A DNA stretch of 64,000 nt, from NCBI GenBank assembly GCA_964604705.1, contig CAZSAP010000009.1, positions 62,001 through 126,000 of the forward strand, written 5' to 3'. How positions within the stretch are numbered: position 1 is the first letter of the stretch; the number at the start of each line of letters is the position of its first letter. Shown here one piece after another: positions 1 through 8,081 of this stretch. The notes under the pieces are model-generated. The model ran no database searches and was not told the origin of the DNA. It was given only the letters and a program-made list of their open reading frames with translations. The translations under genes and the position numbers were made by a program. This DNA is from JAAXVQ01 sp964604705. GTDB lineage: Bacteria; Oederibacteriota; JAAXVQ01.

Positions 1-1
1 G

Positions 2-2125
2 ACCGGAGGAATTGAATCTGCCTGGGCACTAAATTACGGTTCCGGGTCTGACGGCGATGCCACGCTGACCAGTTCTAAAAACGTAAACACGGATAATCTC
101 GGCTCCAGCTCGGATCAAAACGGTGCCACGGCTGACGGTATCGCCTATCGGGTTGTCACTAATCCCGCAAGCACCAGTATTGACGTAGGCCAAACTCCGA
201 CAGGATTTGTCGCCGGAGACAAAGCGCTCTTGATTAATTTACAAGGCTACGGTGTGTTGACCCCAGCCGAAGTGCGTGACTACGCAGACACAGGCAACTA
301 TGAGATCCTGGATGTGACCGGGACCTCGGGCAATCTAATTCACGTCGCCTTGGCTCCGGTAAAAACGTATGCTGGCTCGGACTTCACTCGCCAGAAAGTA
401 TTCATTCAGAGAATCCCCCAGCTTCACAATCTGACGCTAAACTCCGGTGGCGTTCTGACTGCCTCGGCCTGGGACGGTGGCGCTACTGCAGGTGCCACAG
501 GCATTGTGGCCGTGCTGGTCAACGGAACTTTGACAGTTAGCGGCGGGACCATCCAAAGCGATGCTAAAGGGTATCGGGGCTATGCAATGCGAGTCGGCGG
601 CGAAGCCTACAACGGTGTGGGCGGTGGGACGGGTGCTTATTTCAGTACCACCGTGGCCACTAACGGTGTTTGCGGCGGTGGCGGTGGTGGAAGTGCTCTG
701 GGGAGCTCCGTTGGCGGTGCCGGGGGAGGTGGCTATATCCAATGTCCTGGCGGTGGTGCCGGATACGGAACCGAAGGCTTCGGCGGGCAAAGTGTCCCAG
801 GTCCTTGGGGCCAAAACGCTTCAGGAATACAGAGCGGCAATGGTGGTGCAGGTGACTACGGCGGGGGCGGCGGGGGCGGGACTTACGGCAGCAGCGATCT
901 GGCTAAGATTTACCTTGGTGCGGCGGGTGGTGGCGCCGGTGGTGGTGGAACCCCTGGGGACTATTACGGAGGTTCAGGTGGAGGCATTGTCTGGATTAAA
1001 GCCCAAACGTTAACATGCACCAGCGGAACCGTCGGCAGCAACGGTGGCAATGGCACCTACGAATACTTTGGCAGCGGCGGGGGCGGCGGCGCAGGCGGCT
1101 CGATTCTCATCAAGTGCGGCTCCGCCAGCCTCGGCAGCCAACTGGTTTCAGCCCGAGGCGGTGACGGCACTGGCAATCCCAGCGGCGGCTGGGGCATTGG
1201 CGGTAAAGGCGGGCACGGACGCATAGCGGTCTATGCGGTAACAACCAGTGGTCAAACAACACCCACCGCCTATTACCCGATCTACACACTCCCGACCACA
1301 CCCACGTCATTGGTCGCCTCGCTGGTGGGTACGTCCCAAATACGCCTGGACTGGACCGGAAGCTCCAGTGTACAAGGGTATAAAATCGAGCGCAGCTCCA
1401 CGGGTGCCAACCCTTGGACCATCCTCGCATGCCTAGCACCCACCCTGCGCACTTATACCGACTCTGGACTAAACCTGGGCGCCACATGGCACTACCGTGT
1501 GACCGCGTTCCTAGGTGACGACGAGGCGGTCTCTTCGTCTGCGAGTGCAACCTTGCCAACAGCCACACCAACCGTGACCCCAACGGTAACCACGACACCA
1601 ACCCAAACTCCCACTCGGACAGCAACCCTGACTCTCACACCCACCCCCACGTCGACGCCGACCATCACCCGTACCAGCACCAGTTCACCCACGTCCACCC
1701 TGAGTGCGACGATTTCAGCGACTCCGACGATCACCCGTACGTGCACGCTTTCACCCACGTCGACGGTGAGCCCATCGGTCTCACCCACCCCGAGCATCTC
1801 GCCTACAACCACCGCGAGTCCGACTGCAACACTGTGGCTAGCTATTGAAGGCGTAAGCGCCTTCCCAAATCCCTGCCGCACGGAACTCAAGTTCGCCTTC
1901 ACGCTTTCTGGACCAGCAACCGCCAAGATTGATGTCTATCAAATATCAGGTGAGCGGGTGGCTACGATTCAGGAACAGTTTGCAGGTGCAGGCAGTCGTA
2001 CGACTTTCGCGACCTGGCAATGTGAGAGCGTAGCACCAGGAATTTATTTAGCAGTGGTCTCCCTGAAGGGCTCTGCGGGCGAAACGATTGCAACTAAGAA
2101 AATGAAAATCGCTATCGTTCATTAA
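2..2125 (+). CDS. Glycine-rich surface protein with FN3 domain, Thr/Pro linker and C-terminal sorting-type domain (5' partial)
   Basis: The frame is open from base 2, so the gene begins before the window; 707 residues are visible. In order: an N-terminal part to about nt 540, a very glycine-rich stretch (nt 540-1240, many GGGG runs), a fibronectin type III-like domain (nt 1290-1555, with WHYRVTAFLGDDEA near its end), a Thr/Pro/Ser linker of TPT-like units (nt 1560-1830), and a C-terminal domain of about 95 residues that starts near AFPNPC and contains PGIYLAVV and a final KKMKIAI strand. This last module resembles the Por-secretion/FlgD-like domains at the ends of exported proteins. The two proteins at 3002-4957 and 5293-6960 have the same linker-plus-domain ending. 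I infer a secreted or surface-anchored protein; its substrate or binding partner is unknown. An ATG-like start at 230 is only a TTG inside the frame. Confidence 0.8.
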   Translation, partial: TGGIESAWALNYGSGSDGDATLTSSKNVNTDNLGSSSDQNGATADGIAYRVVTNPASTSIDVGQTPTGFVAGDKALLINLQGYGVLTPAEVRDYADTGNYEILDVTGTSGNLIHVALAPVKTYAGSDFTRQKVFIQRIPQLHNLTLNSGGVLTASAWDGGATAGATGIVAVLVNGTLTVSGGTIQSDAKGYRGYAMRVGGEAYNGVGGGTGAYFSTTVATNGVCGGGGGGSALGSSVGGAGGGGYIQCPGGGAGYGTEGFGGQSVPGPWGQNASGIQSGNGGAGDYGGGGGGGTYGSSDLAKIYLGAAGGGAGGGGTPGDYYGGSGGGIVWIKAQTLTCTSGTVGSNGGNGTYEYFGSGGGGGAGGSILIKCGSASLGSQLVSARGGDGTGNPSGGWGIGGKGGHGRIAVYAVTTSGQTTPTAYYPIYTLPTTPTSLVASLVGTSQIRLDWTGSSSVQGYKIERSSTGANPWTILACLAPTLRTYTDSGLNLGATWHYRVTAFLGDDEAVSSSASATLPTATPTVTPTVTTTPTQTPTRTATLTLTPTPTSTPTITRTSTSSPTSTLSATISATPTITRTCTLSPTSTVSPSVSPTPSISPTTTASPTATLWLAIEGVSAFPNPCRTELKFAFTLSGPATAKIDVYQISGERVATIQEQFAGAGSRTTFATWQCESVAPGIYLAVVSLKGSAGETIATKKMKIAIVH

Positions 2126-2151
2126 TTGGAAAATTTAAATCGGGATTTTCT

Positions 2152-2691
2152 CTAGCGGGGCAAAACGCGCCCCGTTTTGTCGATTTCCTTCCACTCGCCG
2201 CCTAAAACGCTTTGATGCTCTCCGTCTTGGACCAGGGTGCATCCGTAACCCACTTTCGCCTTTCCGTTTTCAAACGGGTAGGCGAAATCAAACTGCGGTT
2301 GAATCACCACGCGTCCGCTTTCGTCAAAAAAACCAAATTTTTGGTCTCGGACAAAGCGTGCCAACCCTTCCACAAAATAATCCGGGCCATTGTCAAACGT
2401 ATAGGGACGAATCACTTCCTTACCTTTGGCATCGATAAGCACCCACCCTTGGTCGTCCAGGACGGCCGCGAGACCGCGACGGTTAAATTCCGTGACCGTT
2501 CGAAAGCGAGCCGGAATCACCGCTTGCCCGTTTCCATCTTTAAAACCCCAGTACTCTCCGTGCTCAAACGGAACTCGAATCTCAGAACCACGCGCAGAAG
2601 TATGGTTTGTTGGACGATGGTGGACTGTCTGACACGCGGTGAGCGACATACAACACGCAACGATAACCAACCATTTTGAGTTCACCCTCAT
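2152..2691 (-). CDS. WG-repeat lipoprotein
   Basis: A 179-residue protein with a lipoprotein signal peptide (MRVNSKWLVIVACCMSLTAC; lipobox LTAC). The start at 2691 is chosen over an in-frame ATG eight codons upstream because GGAGG lies about 9 nt before it and the signal peptide then begins correctly. The mature part holds about three WG/KWG-type repeats: WGFKDGNGQAVIPARF, WVLIDAKGKEVI and FGFFDESGRVVIQPQF. Such repeats form beta-rich modules in exported proteins of many bacteria, and no catalytic role is established for them. It stands alone between convergent and divergent surface-protein genes. Function unknown; envelope location is well supported. Confidence 0.75.
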   Translation of the reverse strand: MRVNSKWLVIVACCMSLTACQTVHHRPTNHTSARGSEIRVPFEHGEYWGFKDGNGQAVIPARFRTVTEFNRRGLAAVLDDQGWVLIDAKGKEVIRPYTFDNGPDYFVEGLARFVRDQKFGFFDESGRVVIQPQFDFAYPFENGKAKVGYGCTLVQDGEHQSVLGGEWKEIDKTGRVLPR

Positions 2692-2720
2692 TGCCACCAC
2701 CTCCGCGAAGAACAAACACG

Positions 2721-2857
2721 CCAGCTGCCCTTGGCTGCTTTAAAGTTTAAACCACGATTTTTAGCTATGCAAGGCCTTGCTTTTTAAAAATCATAACACT
2801 CGAGTACACCCACAATGCCGCCAACATGATGCTGTTCGAGCCCGGTGTTATGCACAT
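2721..2857 (-). pseudogene. Deleted relic of a lysE-family exporter gene
   Basis: Bases 2721-2820 align, with scattered substitutions, to the 3' end and 3' flank of the intact lysE-type gene (7134-7236). Bases 2814-2857 align to its 5' part (7706-7747, coding ITPGPNNIMLAA). The 477 bp that separate these two blocks in the intact gene are missing. The junction falls on an 8-bp sequence, CGCCGCCA, present at both block ends in the intact gene (7229-7236 and 7706-7713). The relic therefore looks like a decayed second copy that lost its middle by short-homology deletion. A 73-residue frame crossing it (2784-3005) is out of phase with the exporter and is probably not a gene. Confidence 0.7.
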
Positions 2858-2903
2858 GGAAAGCTTGACCCATCTTTTTGTTCTCTTTTCCTGCCGATTT
2901 GCT

Positions 2904-2959
2904 TTGGGGTGATTCGCCCCCGCTCCTTCGCCGCTCTTCTAGGGTGAGGTTGTGGAAGC
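2904..2959. repeat. Dispersed intergenic repeat, copy 1
   Basis: Shares TTGGGGTG followed after a variable spacer by CTAGGGTGAGGTTGTGGAAG with 5165-5212 and, more loosely, with 7081-7130. All three copies lie between genes in the first 8 kb. I see no coding potential and no transposase beside them. Confidence 0.55.
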
Positions 2960-3001
2960 CATCTGATTTACGGGTTTCAATGGGGGGGGCAGACTCTCTC
3001 C

Positions 3002-4957
3002 TCACTTGACAATGACCATTTTCCCCACAGGAAACGACTGCACACCCTTTGCCGTTTTCAGACGCACACGATAAAAGTAAATCCCAGGCGCAGTCGCACG
3101 GATATCCCAGGCAGTACGAGCATATCCGCTGACCAAGGGTTCATCCACGAGGGTAATGCAATGTTCTCCCAAGAGGTTATAAATTTGAATTTCAACTTGA
3201 GCGGGGCCGTGGGTTCCATAATAAAACCAGACAGTGCTCCCTTTGGCCGGCGAGGGGTATACCAAAACACTGCTAGTACCAAGCAGGAAAGGGGTTAGGG
3301 TTGAAGTGACACTGGGTGAAATCGTATGGGTTCTGGTGACTGTCGGAGTCAGGGTGAGGGTCACGGTTGCAGATGGAGTTAGGGTTGGACTCACTGTATG
3401 GGTCGGGGCTCGTGTTTCAGTCAGCGTAATTGTTCCCGTAACCGTCCTTGTCGGAGTAGGTGTCCGGGTTTGCGTTACTGTATATGTAAGGGTGGGGGGA
3501 AGGGAGGGAGTCACGGTCGGCGTAACCACCTGCACCACGATGCTGGCCGACAGGACTGAGGTATTGTTACTGATGCTTGTGGCAAAGGCGCAAAGATAAT
3601 CACCGGCCTGGCACGTACCAACCGCCGGAACAAAAGACCAAGGTACTTGACCGACACCGGCATTGACCTGAACACTGCCCACATACTTTACAGGCCCGCC
3701 TGAAGCACCCTCTCTCACAAAAACCTCAACTGTATCATTGGCTTCCGAAGTGCCTGTAATCGCGCCTCCGGCAATAGCCGAGATCAAGGTGGGAGCGAGC
3801 TTTGTTTTGTTGCCTCCATTAACCAGGGTAACTGCACCCGTACTAAACGAGGTAATGGTGTTTCCAAAAAAACCATTGTTTATCGCAGTGTCTACATAAA
3901 TGCCGTATCCAGTATGGCATATCAAATTTCCATTTCCAGATTCAGGTAGGCCGATGAAATTCCCACTGGTGGGACTCGCCAAATAGACTCCGTAATCTAT
4001 ACTTTTACCACTGGGGGTTCCGTTGGGAAGCCAACCGATCCAATTGGCCACCACTGTGTTGCCTTCTCCCGCCAAAAGACCGACGGCGCCACTGGTACCG
4101 GTGGACATAAAATTATTATTGATCATGTTGCGTGAGCCATATACCTGCAGAGCAGGTGGTGTTCCCAACGTAATCGCGGCCGTACCATCACTCCGGATGC
4201 CGAAATAGTTGCCTGTAATGCGATTGTTAAAGCCCGCGCTATTGATTAAAATGCCCACGGTCTGTGAGCAAATAACATTGCGGCCGGATCCCGGATCGCC
4301 GATCTGGTTGGAATCGCTGTTGATGACTATGCCTTGTCCATTTTCCAAGGGGGCATTACCGGAAGTATTGGTCCCAATATAATTGCCAACAATATTATTA
4401 TTTCCTGCATTCACAACAATACCGATGCTGGAATTGCCGGAAATAATATTCCGCTCAGAGGCAATCGTGCCTCCAATCTGATTATTGTTCCCCGCAATGT
4501 AAAGCCCATAGGTGTTTCCTACACCGGCAGTGCTGGCAGTGTCTGTGCCTATCCGGCAACCTAAGATTTGTATATTTCGCGCCTGATAAATCTCAAGCCC
4601 GATATACGCGTTTATAAATGAGAGGTTTTGGACGATTGAACCGTCACTTCCGGTTCCAAACAAAACAAGTATAAATGAGGAAGGGCCGGGCCCACTGATG
4701 GTTACGCCCCCGCCGTGAATGGTTACTGGGTCGGAAAAATTGATACGGTCGGCCAAGACGATTGGACCCGAAATGGCAAAATAGATGTCATCGTGGCCCG
4801 TGGTGGTATTGGAGGCAGCGGCTGCAGCCCGTAGCGTATTGTCACCAGTATCAGCAGAATTGGTGACTAGCATGTTGGCCGCCAGGCTTGGCAAAGACGT
4901 ATAGAGCAGCAAACATATAGAAAGACACATACATTTCCACAGTTGGCGAAACCGCAT
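3002..4957 (-). CDS. Secreted right-handed beta-helix protein with Thr/Pro linker and C-terminal sorting-type domain
   Basis: 651 residues. The signal peptide is clear (MRFRQLWKCMCLSICLLLYT, cleavage probably after SLA). Residues about 30-400 are a run of short repeats rich in asparagine ladders and NNxIxGNxIG patterns (for example NRITGNYFGI and NNQIGGTIAS), typical of PbH1 right-handed parallel beta-helices. A beta-rich stretch, then a TPTxTxT linker and a C-terminal domain of about 90 residues (starts VYPSPAKG, contains PGIYFYRVRLK, ends KMVIVK) follow. This ending matches the other two surface proteins here. AAGGAG lies 9 nt before the ATG, and TATAAT is at 5014-5019 on the same strand. 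Beta-helix proteins of this kind are often adhesins or polysaccharide-binding or -cleaving proteins; I see no catalytic signature. Confidence 0.8.
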   Translation of the reverse strand: MRFRQLWKCMCLSICLLLYTSLPSLAANMLVTNSADTGDNTLRAAAAASNTTTGHDDIYFAISGPIVLADRINFSDPVTIHGGGVTISGPGPSSFILVLFGTGSDGSIVQNLSFINAYIGLEIYQARNIQILGCRIGTDTASTAGVGNTYGLYIAGNNNQIGGTIASERNIISGNSSIGIVVNAGNNNIVGNYIGTNTSGNAPLENGQGIVINSDSNQIGDPGSGRNVICSQTVGILINSAGFNNRITGNYFGIRSDGTAAITLGTPPALQVYGSRNMINNNFMSTGTSGAVGLLAGEGNTVVANWIGWLPNGTPSGKSIDYGVYLASPTSGNFIGLPESGNGNLICHTGYGIYVDTAINNGFFGNTITSFSTGAVTLVNGGNKTKLAPTLISAIAGGAITGTSEANDTVEVFVREGASGGPVKYVGSVQVNAGVGQVPWSFVPAVGTCQAGDYLCAFATSISNNTSVLSASIVVQVVTPTVTPSLPPTLTYTVTQTRTPTPTRTVTGTITLTETRAPTHTVSPTLTPSATVTLTLTPTVTRTHTISPSVTSTLTPFLLGTSSVLVYPSPAKGSTVWFYYGTHGPAQVEIQIYNLLGEHCITLVDEPLVSGYARTAWDIRATAPGIYFYRVRLKTAKGVQSFPVGKMVIVK

Positions 4958-5164
4958 GGATCAGTCTCCTTATCCTTGCTGTCCTAAAGAAACAATCCGA
5001 GACTTAAAAACCCATTATACGGGCAGATTGATTTATATGGTTATTGACATACTGCACCGGGCTAAACAGAGACTGACACTAGTATATACCTTCCAGCGGT
5101 CTTTTGCCATCCGAGGACTTAGATATCCAAGCATGGTGAACCCATTTTTCAAGGTCTCATCACG

Positions 5165-5212
5165 TTGGGGTGCTTCCCCCAAACCGCTGCTCTAGGGTGA
5201 GGTTGTGGAAGC
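5165..5212. repeat. Dispersed intergenic repeat, copy 2
   Basis: Best-matching partner of 2904-2959: TTGGGGTG-TTC-CCCC, then CTCTAGGGTGAGG and TTGTGGAAGC. It ends 17 nt before the -35 element of the gene at 5293. Confidence 0.55.
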
Positions 5213-5228
5213 TTTTTACAGTCAAAAA

Positions 5229-5258
5229 TTGATTTTGATTATGCTTCTACGTTATAAT
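5229..5258 (+). promoter_or_regulatory. Sigma-70-type promoter for the gene at 5293
   Basis: TTGATT at 5229-5234 and TATAAT at 5253-5258, with an 18-bp spacer. The -10 hexamer is perfect and lies 35 nt before the ATG. Confidence 0.6.
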
Positions 5259-5292
5259 CCGTTTGGTTTATTTCATTTCAGAAGGAGTCCCA

Positions 5293-6960
5293 ATGCGCAA
5301 ACTTGTATTCCTGCTGTCTGTATTTTTGATTTTAGCTACCCAAGCCAAGGCGGACTGGGTACCGATTTCAACCGGGCTACCGCTAAATCCCGCAAACAAT
5401 GCCGGTGATATTATCTGTGGAGTTGGCACAACAATCGTTGCCGGTGTATTTGGCAATACGCTCACCGCTATCACCGGCAACACCATCTGTGGAAATGTTT
5501 ATGCAGGCAACACAATAACCGGAACTATTTTTTCTTCTTGGGTTGAAAACTCAAATGTATTTGCAAAATATTGGAACGGAACAACCTGGCTGAGTATTGG
5601 TGAAAGCCTCAATATCATTCCTGGTGCGGATGTGCATAATCCGGATATCAAAACACTCCTAGGGATTCCAGTGGCAACTTGGAGTGAACACGCTGGAGTG
5701 AATTTTCAAACATATTGCAAATACTACAACGGCACCCAGTGGATAAACCTCGGCTCCGCACTCAACTCCAATCCACAACGCGATGCCTTGCAACCTCGGA
5801 TCGCGTTAACCACCGCAACAGCATATACCTGCTGGCAGGAACGAAACCTTTCAGGCGATACCGGAAACTACGATATTTTCGTCAAACACTGGAACGGCTC
5901 GACATGGATTGCCCTGGGCGGCGCTCTGGATGTAACCGTGGCACGCAAGGCTGCACATCCGGATATCGTCTACTACAACGGCACACCCTTTGTAAGTTGG
6001 GAGGAAACCAGCGTCAGCAACACCAAAATTTATGTTAAATACTGGAATGGCGCCAGTTGGCAGTTGGCCGGCGGTCAATGCCTCAACCGTGTTCCCACCC
6101 GTTCTGCCAGCGAAGCCCGACTCCTGGTGAAAGACGATAAACTCTTTGTCTTGTGGTCCGAGCGCAGCGCAGCAAACTGGGACCAGCTCTACTTAAACCG
6201 CTTCAACGGCTCGTCTTGGACACCCGTAGGCAACAGTATCAATGAGGTAACTACGCTGCATGCGAACAACGGGTCTTTGTCGTACTACAATGGCACACCC
6301 TTTGTGGCTTTCCGCCAAACCAACGGCGCGATCAACAATCCCATCAATGACATGGTTATCAAGTACTACAACGGCAGCAGTTGGGTTTTGCATCCCGGCA
6401 ACCCCTTTATAAATAAAACCAACCGCTTGTCAAACCCTGAAATAACCCATGATGCCGAAGGCAAAATGTACGTGGCATGGAGTGAATTCAACGGCACTCT
6501 CTCGCATATATACGCCAGCGTATTTACTGAACAAAAATCCAGTGCCATGGTGCATGCCGCCGCGTCCAATATGAGCATTGCAACTAGCACATTCACACCT
6601 TCACCCACAACGACACCTACCCCAACTCCAGTTCCTCCTTCCTTGGCCACGGCTACAGCGACTTCCACTCCCACCACCACAGCTACCGTGGTCCTTGAGC
6701 AATCCCCAATAAAAGTTGTCACAGCCTACCCTCTACCGGCCAAGGATAATTTATGGATTCTCGTGCCCGACGCCGGGGATCAACCCGTTAATCTTTCGTT
6801 TTTTAGTATTTCAGGTGAGCGAGTGCTTTCCGTGGATGGAAAAGTGGATGGCCAAAACCGTATTCACGTAGGTGTATCCCATTTGGCACCTGGACTTTAT
6901 TACTATGTGCTGAAGATCAATGGTGAGAAAAAAGTCACGAAAAAAATCGCCATCCAATAA
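5293..6960 (+). CDS. Secreted repeat (propeller-like) protein with Thr/Pro linker and C-terminal sorting-type domain
   Basis: 555 residues from the ATG at 5293, which has AGAAGGAG about 7 nt upstream and starts a clean signal peptide (MRKLVFLLSVFLILATQAKA). The body consists of about six repeats of 50-60 residues built around KYWNGTTW, KYYNGTQW, KHWNGSTW, NRFNGSSW and similar, alternating with YYNGTPFVSWEE-like strands. This pattern is typical of beta-propeller blades. A short Thr/Pro linker (nt 6590-6680) leads to a C-terminal domain (starts AYPLPAK, contains PGLYYYVLKING, ends KKIAIQ) like those of the two neighbouring surface proteins. I infer an exported binding or adhesion protein. No catalytic residues are evident and no ligand can be named. 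Confidence 0.75.
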   Translation: MRKLVFLLSVFLILATQAKADWVPISTGLPLNPANNAGDIICGVGTTIVAGVFGNTLTAITGNTICGNVYAGNTITGTIFSSWVENSNVFAKYWNGTTWLSIGESLNIIPGADVHNPDIKTLLGIPVATWSEHAGVNFQTYCKYYNGTQWINLGSALNSNPQRDALQPRIALTTATAYTCWQERNLSGDTGNYDIFVKHWNGSTWIALGGALDVTVARKAAHPDIVYYNGTPFVSWEETSVSNTKIYVKYWNGASWQLAGGQCLNRVPTRSASEARLLVKDDKLFVLWSERSAANWDQLYLNRFNGSSWTPVGNSINEVTTLHANNGSLSYYNGTPFVAFRQTNGAINNPINDMVIKYYNGSSWVLHPGNPFINKTNRLSNPEITHDAEGKMYVAWSEFNGTLSHIYASVFTEQKSSAMVHAAASNMSIATSTFTPSPTTTPTPTPVPPSLATATATSTPTTTATVVLEQSPIKVVTAYPLPAKDNLWILVPDAGDQPVNLSFFSISGERVLSVDGKVDGQNRIHVGVSHLAPGLYYYVLKINGEKKVTKKIAIQ

Positions 6961-6977
6961 ACGATAGTATAGGTAAT

Positions 6978-7051
6978 ATTCCGGGGACAGTTTACAACGT
7001 TTTTATTCTTTGCCAAATCCGGCACTGAATTTGATGAACTGTCCCCGGAAT
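6978..7051. repeat. RAYT/REP-type inverted repeat element
   Basis: Perfect 15-bp inverted arms, ATTCCGGGGACAGTT at 6978-6992 and its complement at 7037-7051, enclose 44 bp. This motif is familiar from non-autonomous elements mobilised by REP-associated tyrosine (IS200-like) transposases. No transposase is present, so this would be a passive element acting in trans. Confidence 0.6.
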
Positions 7052-7080
7052 TATACGCTCGCTGTTCTTTCCTATCTCCG

Positions 7081-7130
7081 TTGGGGTGCTCCGCTCCCAA
7101 TCCCCCGCTTCTGTTCTAGGATGAGGCAAA
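7081..7130. repeat. Dispersed intergenic repeat, copy 3 (diverged)
   Basis: TTGGGGTGCTCCGCTCCC followed by TTCTAGGATGAGG. It is a weaker match to the copies at 2904 and 5165, and it abuts the 3' flank of the lysE-type gene. Confidence 0.4.
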
Positions 7131-7195
7131 CCACCAGCCGCCCTTGGCAGCTTTAAACTTCAAACCACGGCTTTATACTTAGCCAGGCCTTGTCT

Positions 7196-7795
7196 TTAAA
7201 AAATCATAGCAATCGAATACACGCACAGCGCCGCCATAAGGATATTGAAACTGCGGAATGCCCAATCGTGGTGCAGGTATTTCCCAACCACGTTTCCAAA
7301 CCCGGCCCATACGGCAATGGCAGGCATGCACACCACGGCAAACACGCACACTACGGCCGCGGCAGACGCCGGATAGTCTTTCCCGGGTTGAGTGAAACTG
7401 GCCAGGGCCGAAGCCACGATCATCCAGGCCTTCGGATTGATAAATTGGAAAAGCGCTCCCTGCATGAGGGTCAATGGCTTGGCTGCGTTTTTCGCGTCTT
7501 CCGAATAGCGTTTCGCGGTAGCGGTTTTAAACGCGAAATAGAGCAGATAAACCGCTGCCGCTATTTTCAGAACCGCATGCAGCACCGGGAAAAGGTCAAA
7601 CACCACTCCCAAACCAAACACACTTAGGACGTACATGACCAACATCCCTACCTCTATGCCCAACATATGCGGCAGGGACCGCTTAAAGCCAAATTGCACG
7701 CCGGACGCCGCCAACATGATGTTGTTCGGGCCGGGTGTTATGCACATCGTGAGGGTAAACAAGACAAGCGGCAAGGTAACATAGTTAAAAAACAT
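7196..7795 (-). CDS. LysE/RhtB-family amino-acid exporter
   Basis: 199 residues from the ATG at 7795 (AGGTGG just upstream). Longer in-frame starts would run back into tRNA-Glu and are rejected. The family signature follows the first membrane segment: TLTMCITPGPNNIMLAASG. About five to six hydrophobic segments follow, as usual for the 200-residue LysE/RhtB family, which exports amino acids or analogues through the inner membrane. The substrate cannot be told from sequence. Bits of its 3' and 5' ends recur as a deleted relic at 2721-2857, showing that this gene was once duplicated here. Confidence 0.85.
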   Translation of the reverse strand: MFFNYVTLPLVLFTLTMCITPGPNNIMLAASGVQFGFKRSLPHMLGIEVGMLVMYVLSVFGLGVVFDLFPVLHAVLKIAAAVYLLYFAFKTATAKRYSEDAKNAAKPLTLMQGALFQFINPKAWMIVASALASFTQPGKDYPASAAAVVCVFAVVCMPAIAVWAGFGNVVGKYLHHDWAFRSFNILMAALCVYSIAMIF

Positions 7796-7841
7796 AGACC
7801 ACCTACTTGGCATAAATGCTAGTGCCTCAAAAGGATTAAAT

Positions 7842-7871
7842 AAAAAAGCCGCCCGTAAAGGCGGCCTTTTT
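7842..7871 (-). terminator. Rho-independent terminator after tRNA-Glu
   Basis: A GC-rich stem (GGCCGCC / GGCGGC) with flanking A and T runs on both sides and a short loop. On the minus strand it follows the CCA end of the tRNA by 5 nt. Confidence 0.75.
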
Positions 7872-7876
7872 ACTTC

Positions 7877-7952
7877 TGGTAGCGCTACGGGGATTCGAAC
7901 CCCGGTCCGATGACTGAGAATCATCTGTCCTAGGCCCCTAGACGATAGCGCC
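7877..7952 (-). tRNA. tRNA-Glu (anticodon CUC)
   Basis: 76 nt including an encoded CCA. Acceptor GGCGCTA pairs with TAGCGCT (the first pair is G-U), the D arm is GTCTAGGGGCCTAGGAC, the anticodon stem GATGA/TCATC has loop TTCTCAG (anticodon CTC, reads GAG), and the T arm is CGGGG-TTCGAAT-CCCCG. The cloverleaf is complete. Confidence 0.93.
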
Positions 7953-8081
7953 ATGTAAACCAATGGGGGGGTCGGCAGGCAGCCCAAACGAGCCACCGTA
8001 CGACTTGATTACTTCTAGCCTAGGGGGGCATCATAAATGACTGGCGGAATTCTGTCAATCCTGTGTTTAAAAAAAACACAC

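Larger units (their letters stand above)
4958..5292. other. Divergent intergenic region with promoters and repeat copy 2
   Basis: This 335-bp gap separates two divergent surface-protein genes. It holds a minus-strand TATAAT (5014-5019) for the beta-helix gene, the second dispersed repeat (5165-5212) and a plus-strand promoter (5229-5258). I see no gene in it. Confidence 0.6.

Noticed and set aside
1560..1830. Short tandem repeats that could suggest a CRISPR array
   Set aside because: They are coding Thr/Pro codon repeats without constant-length spacers.
437..1926. Several antisense and alternative frames inside the glycine- and threonine-rich surface gene
   Set aside because: They arise from GC-rich repetitive codons (GGN, ACN) and translate to low-complexity Ala/Arg or Val/Gly strings.
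2784..3005. 73-residue minus-strand frame
   Set aside because: It runs through the lysE relic out of phase and into a dispersed repeat; no homology or start signal.
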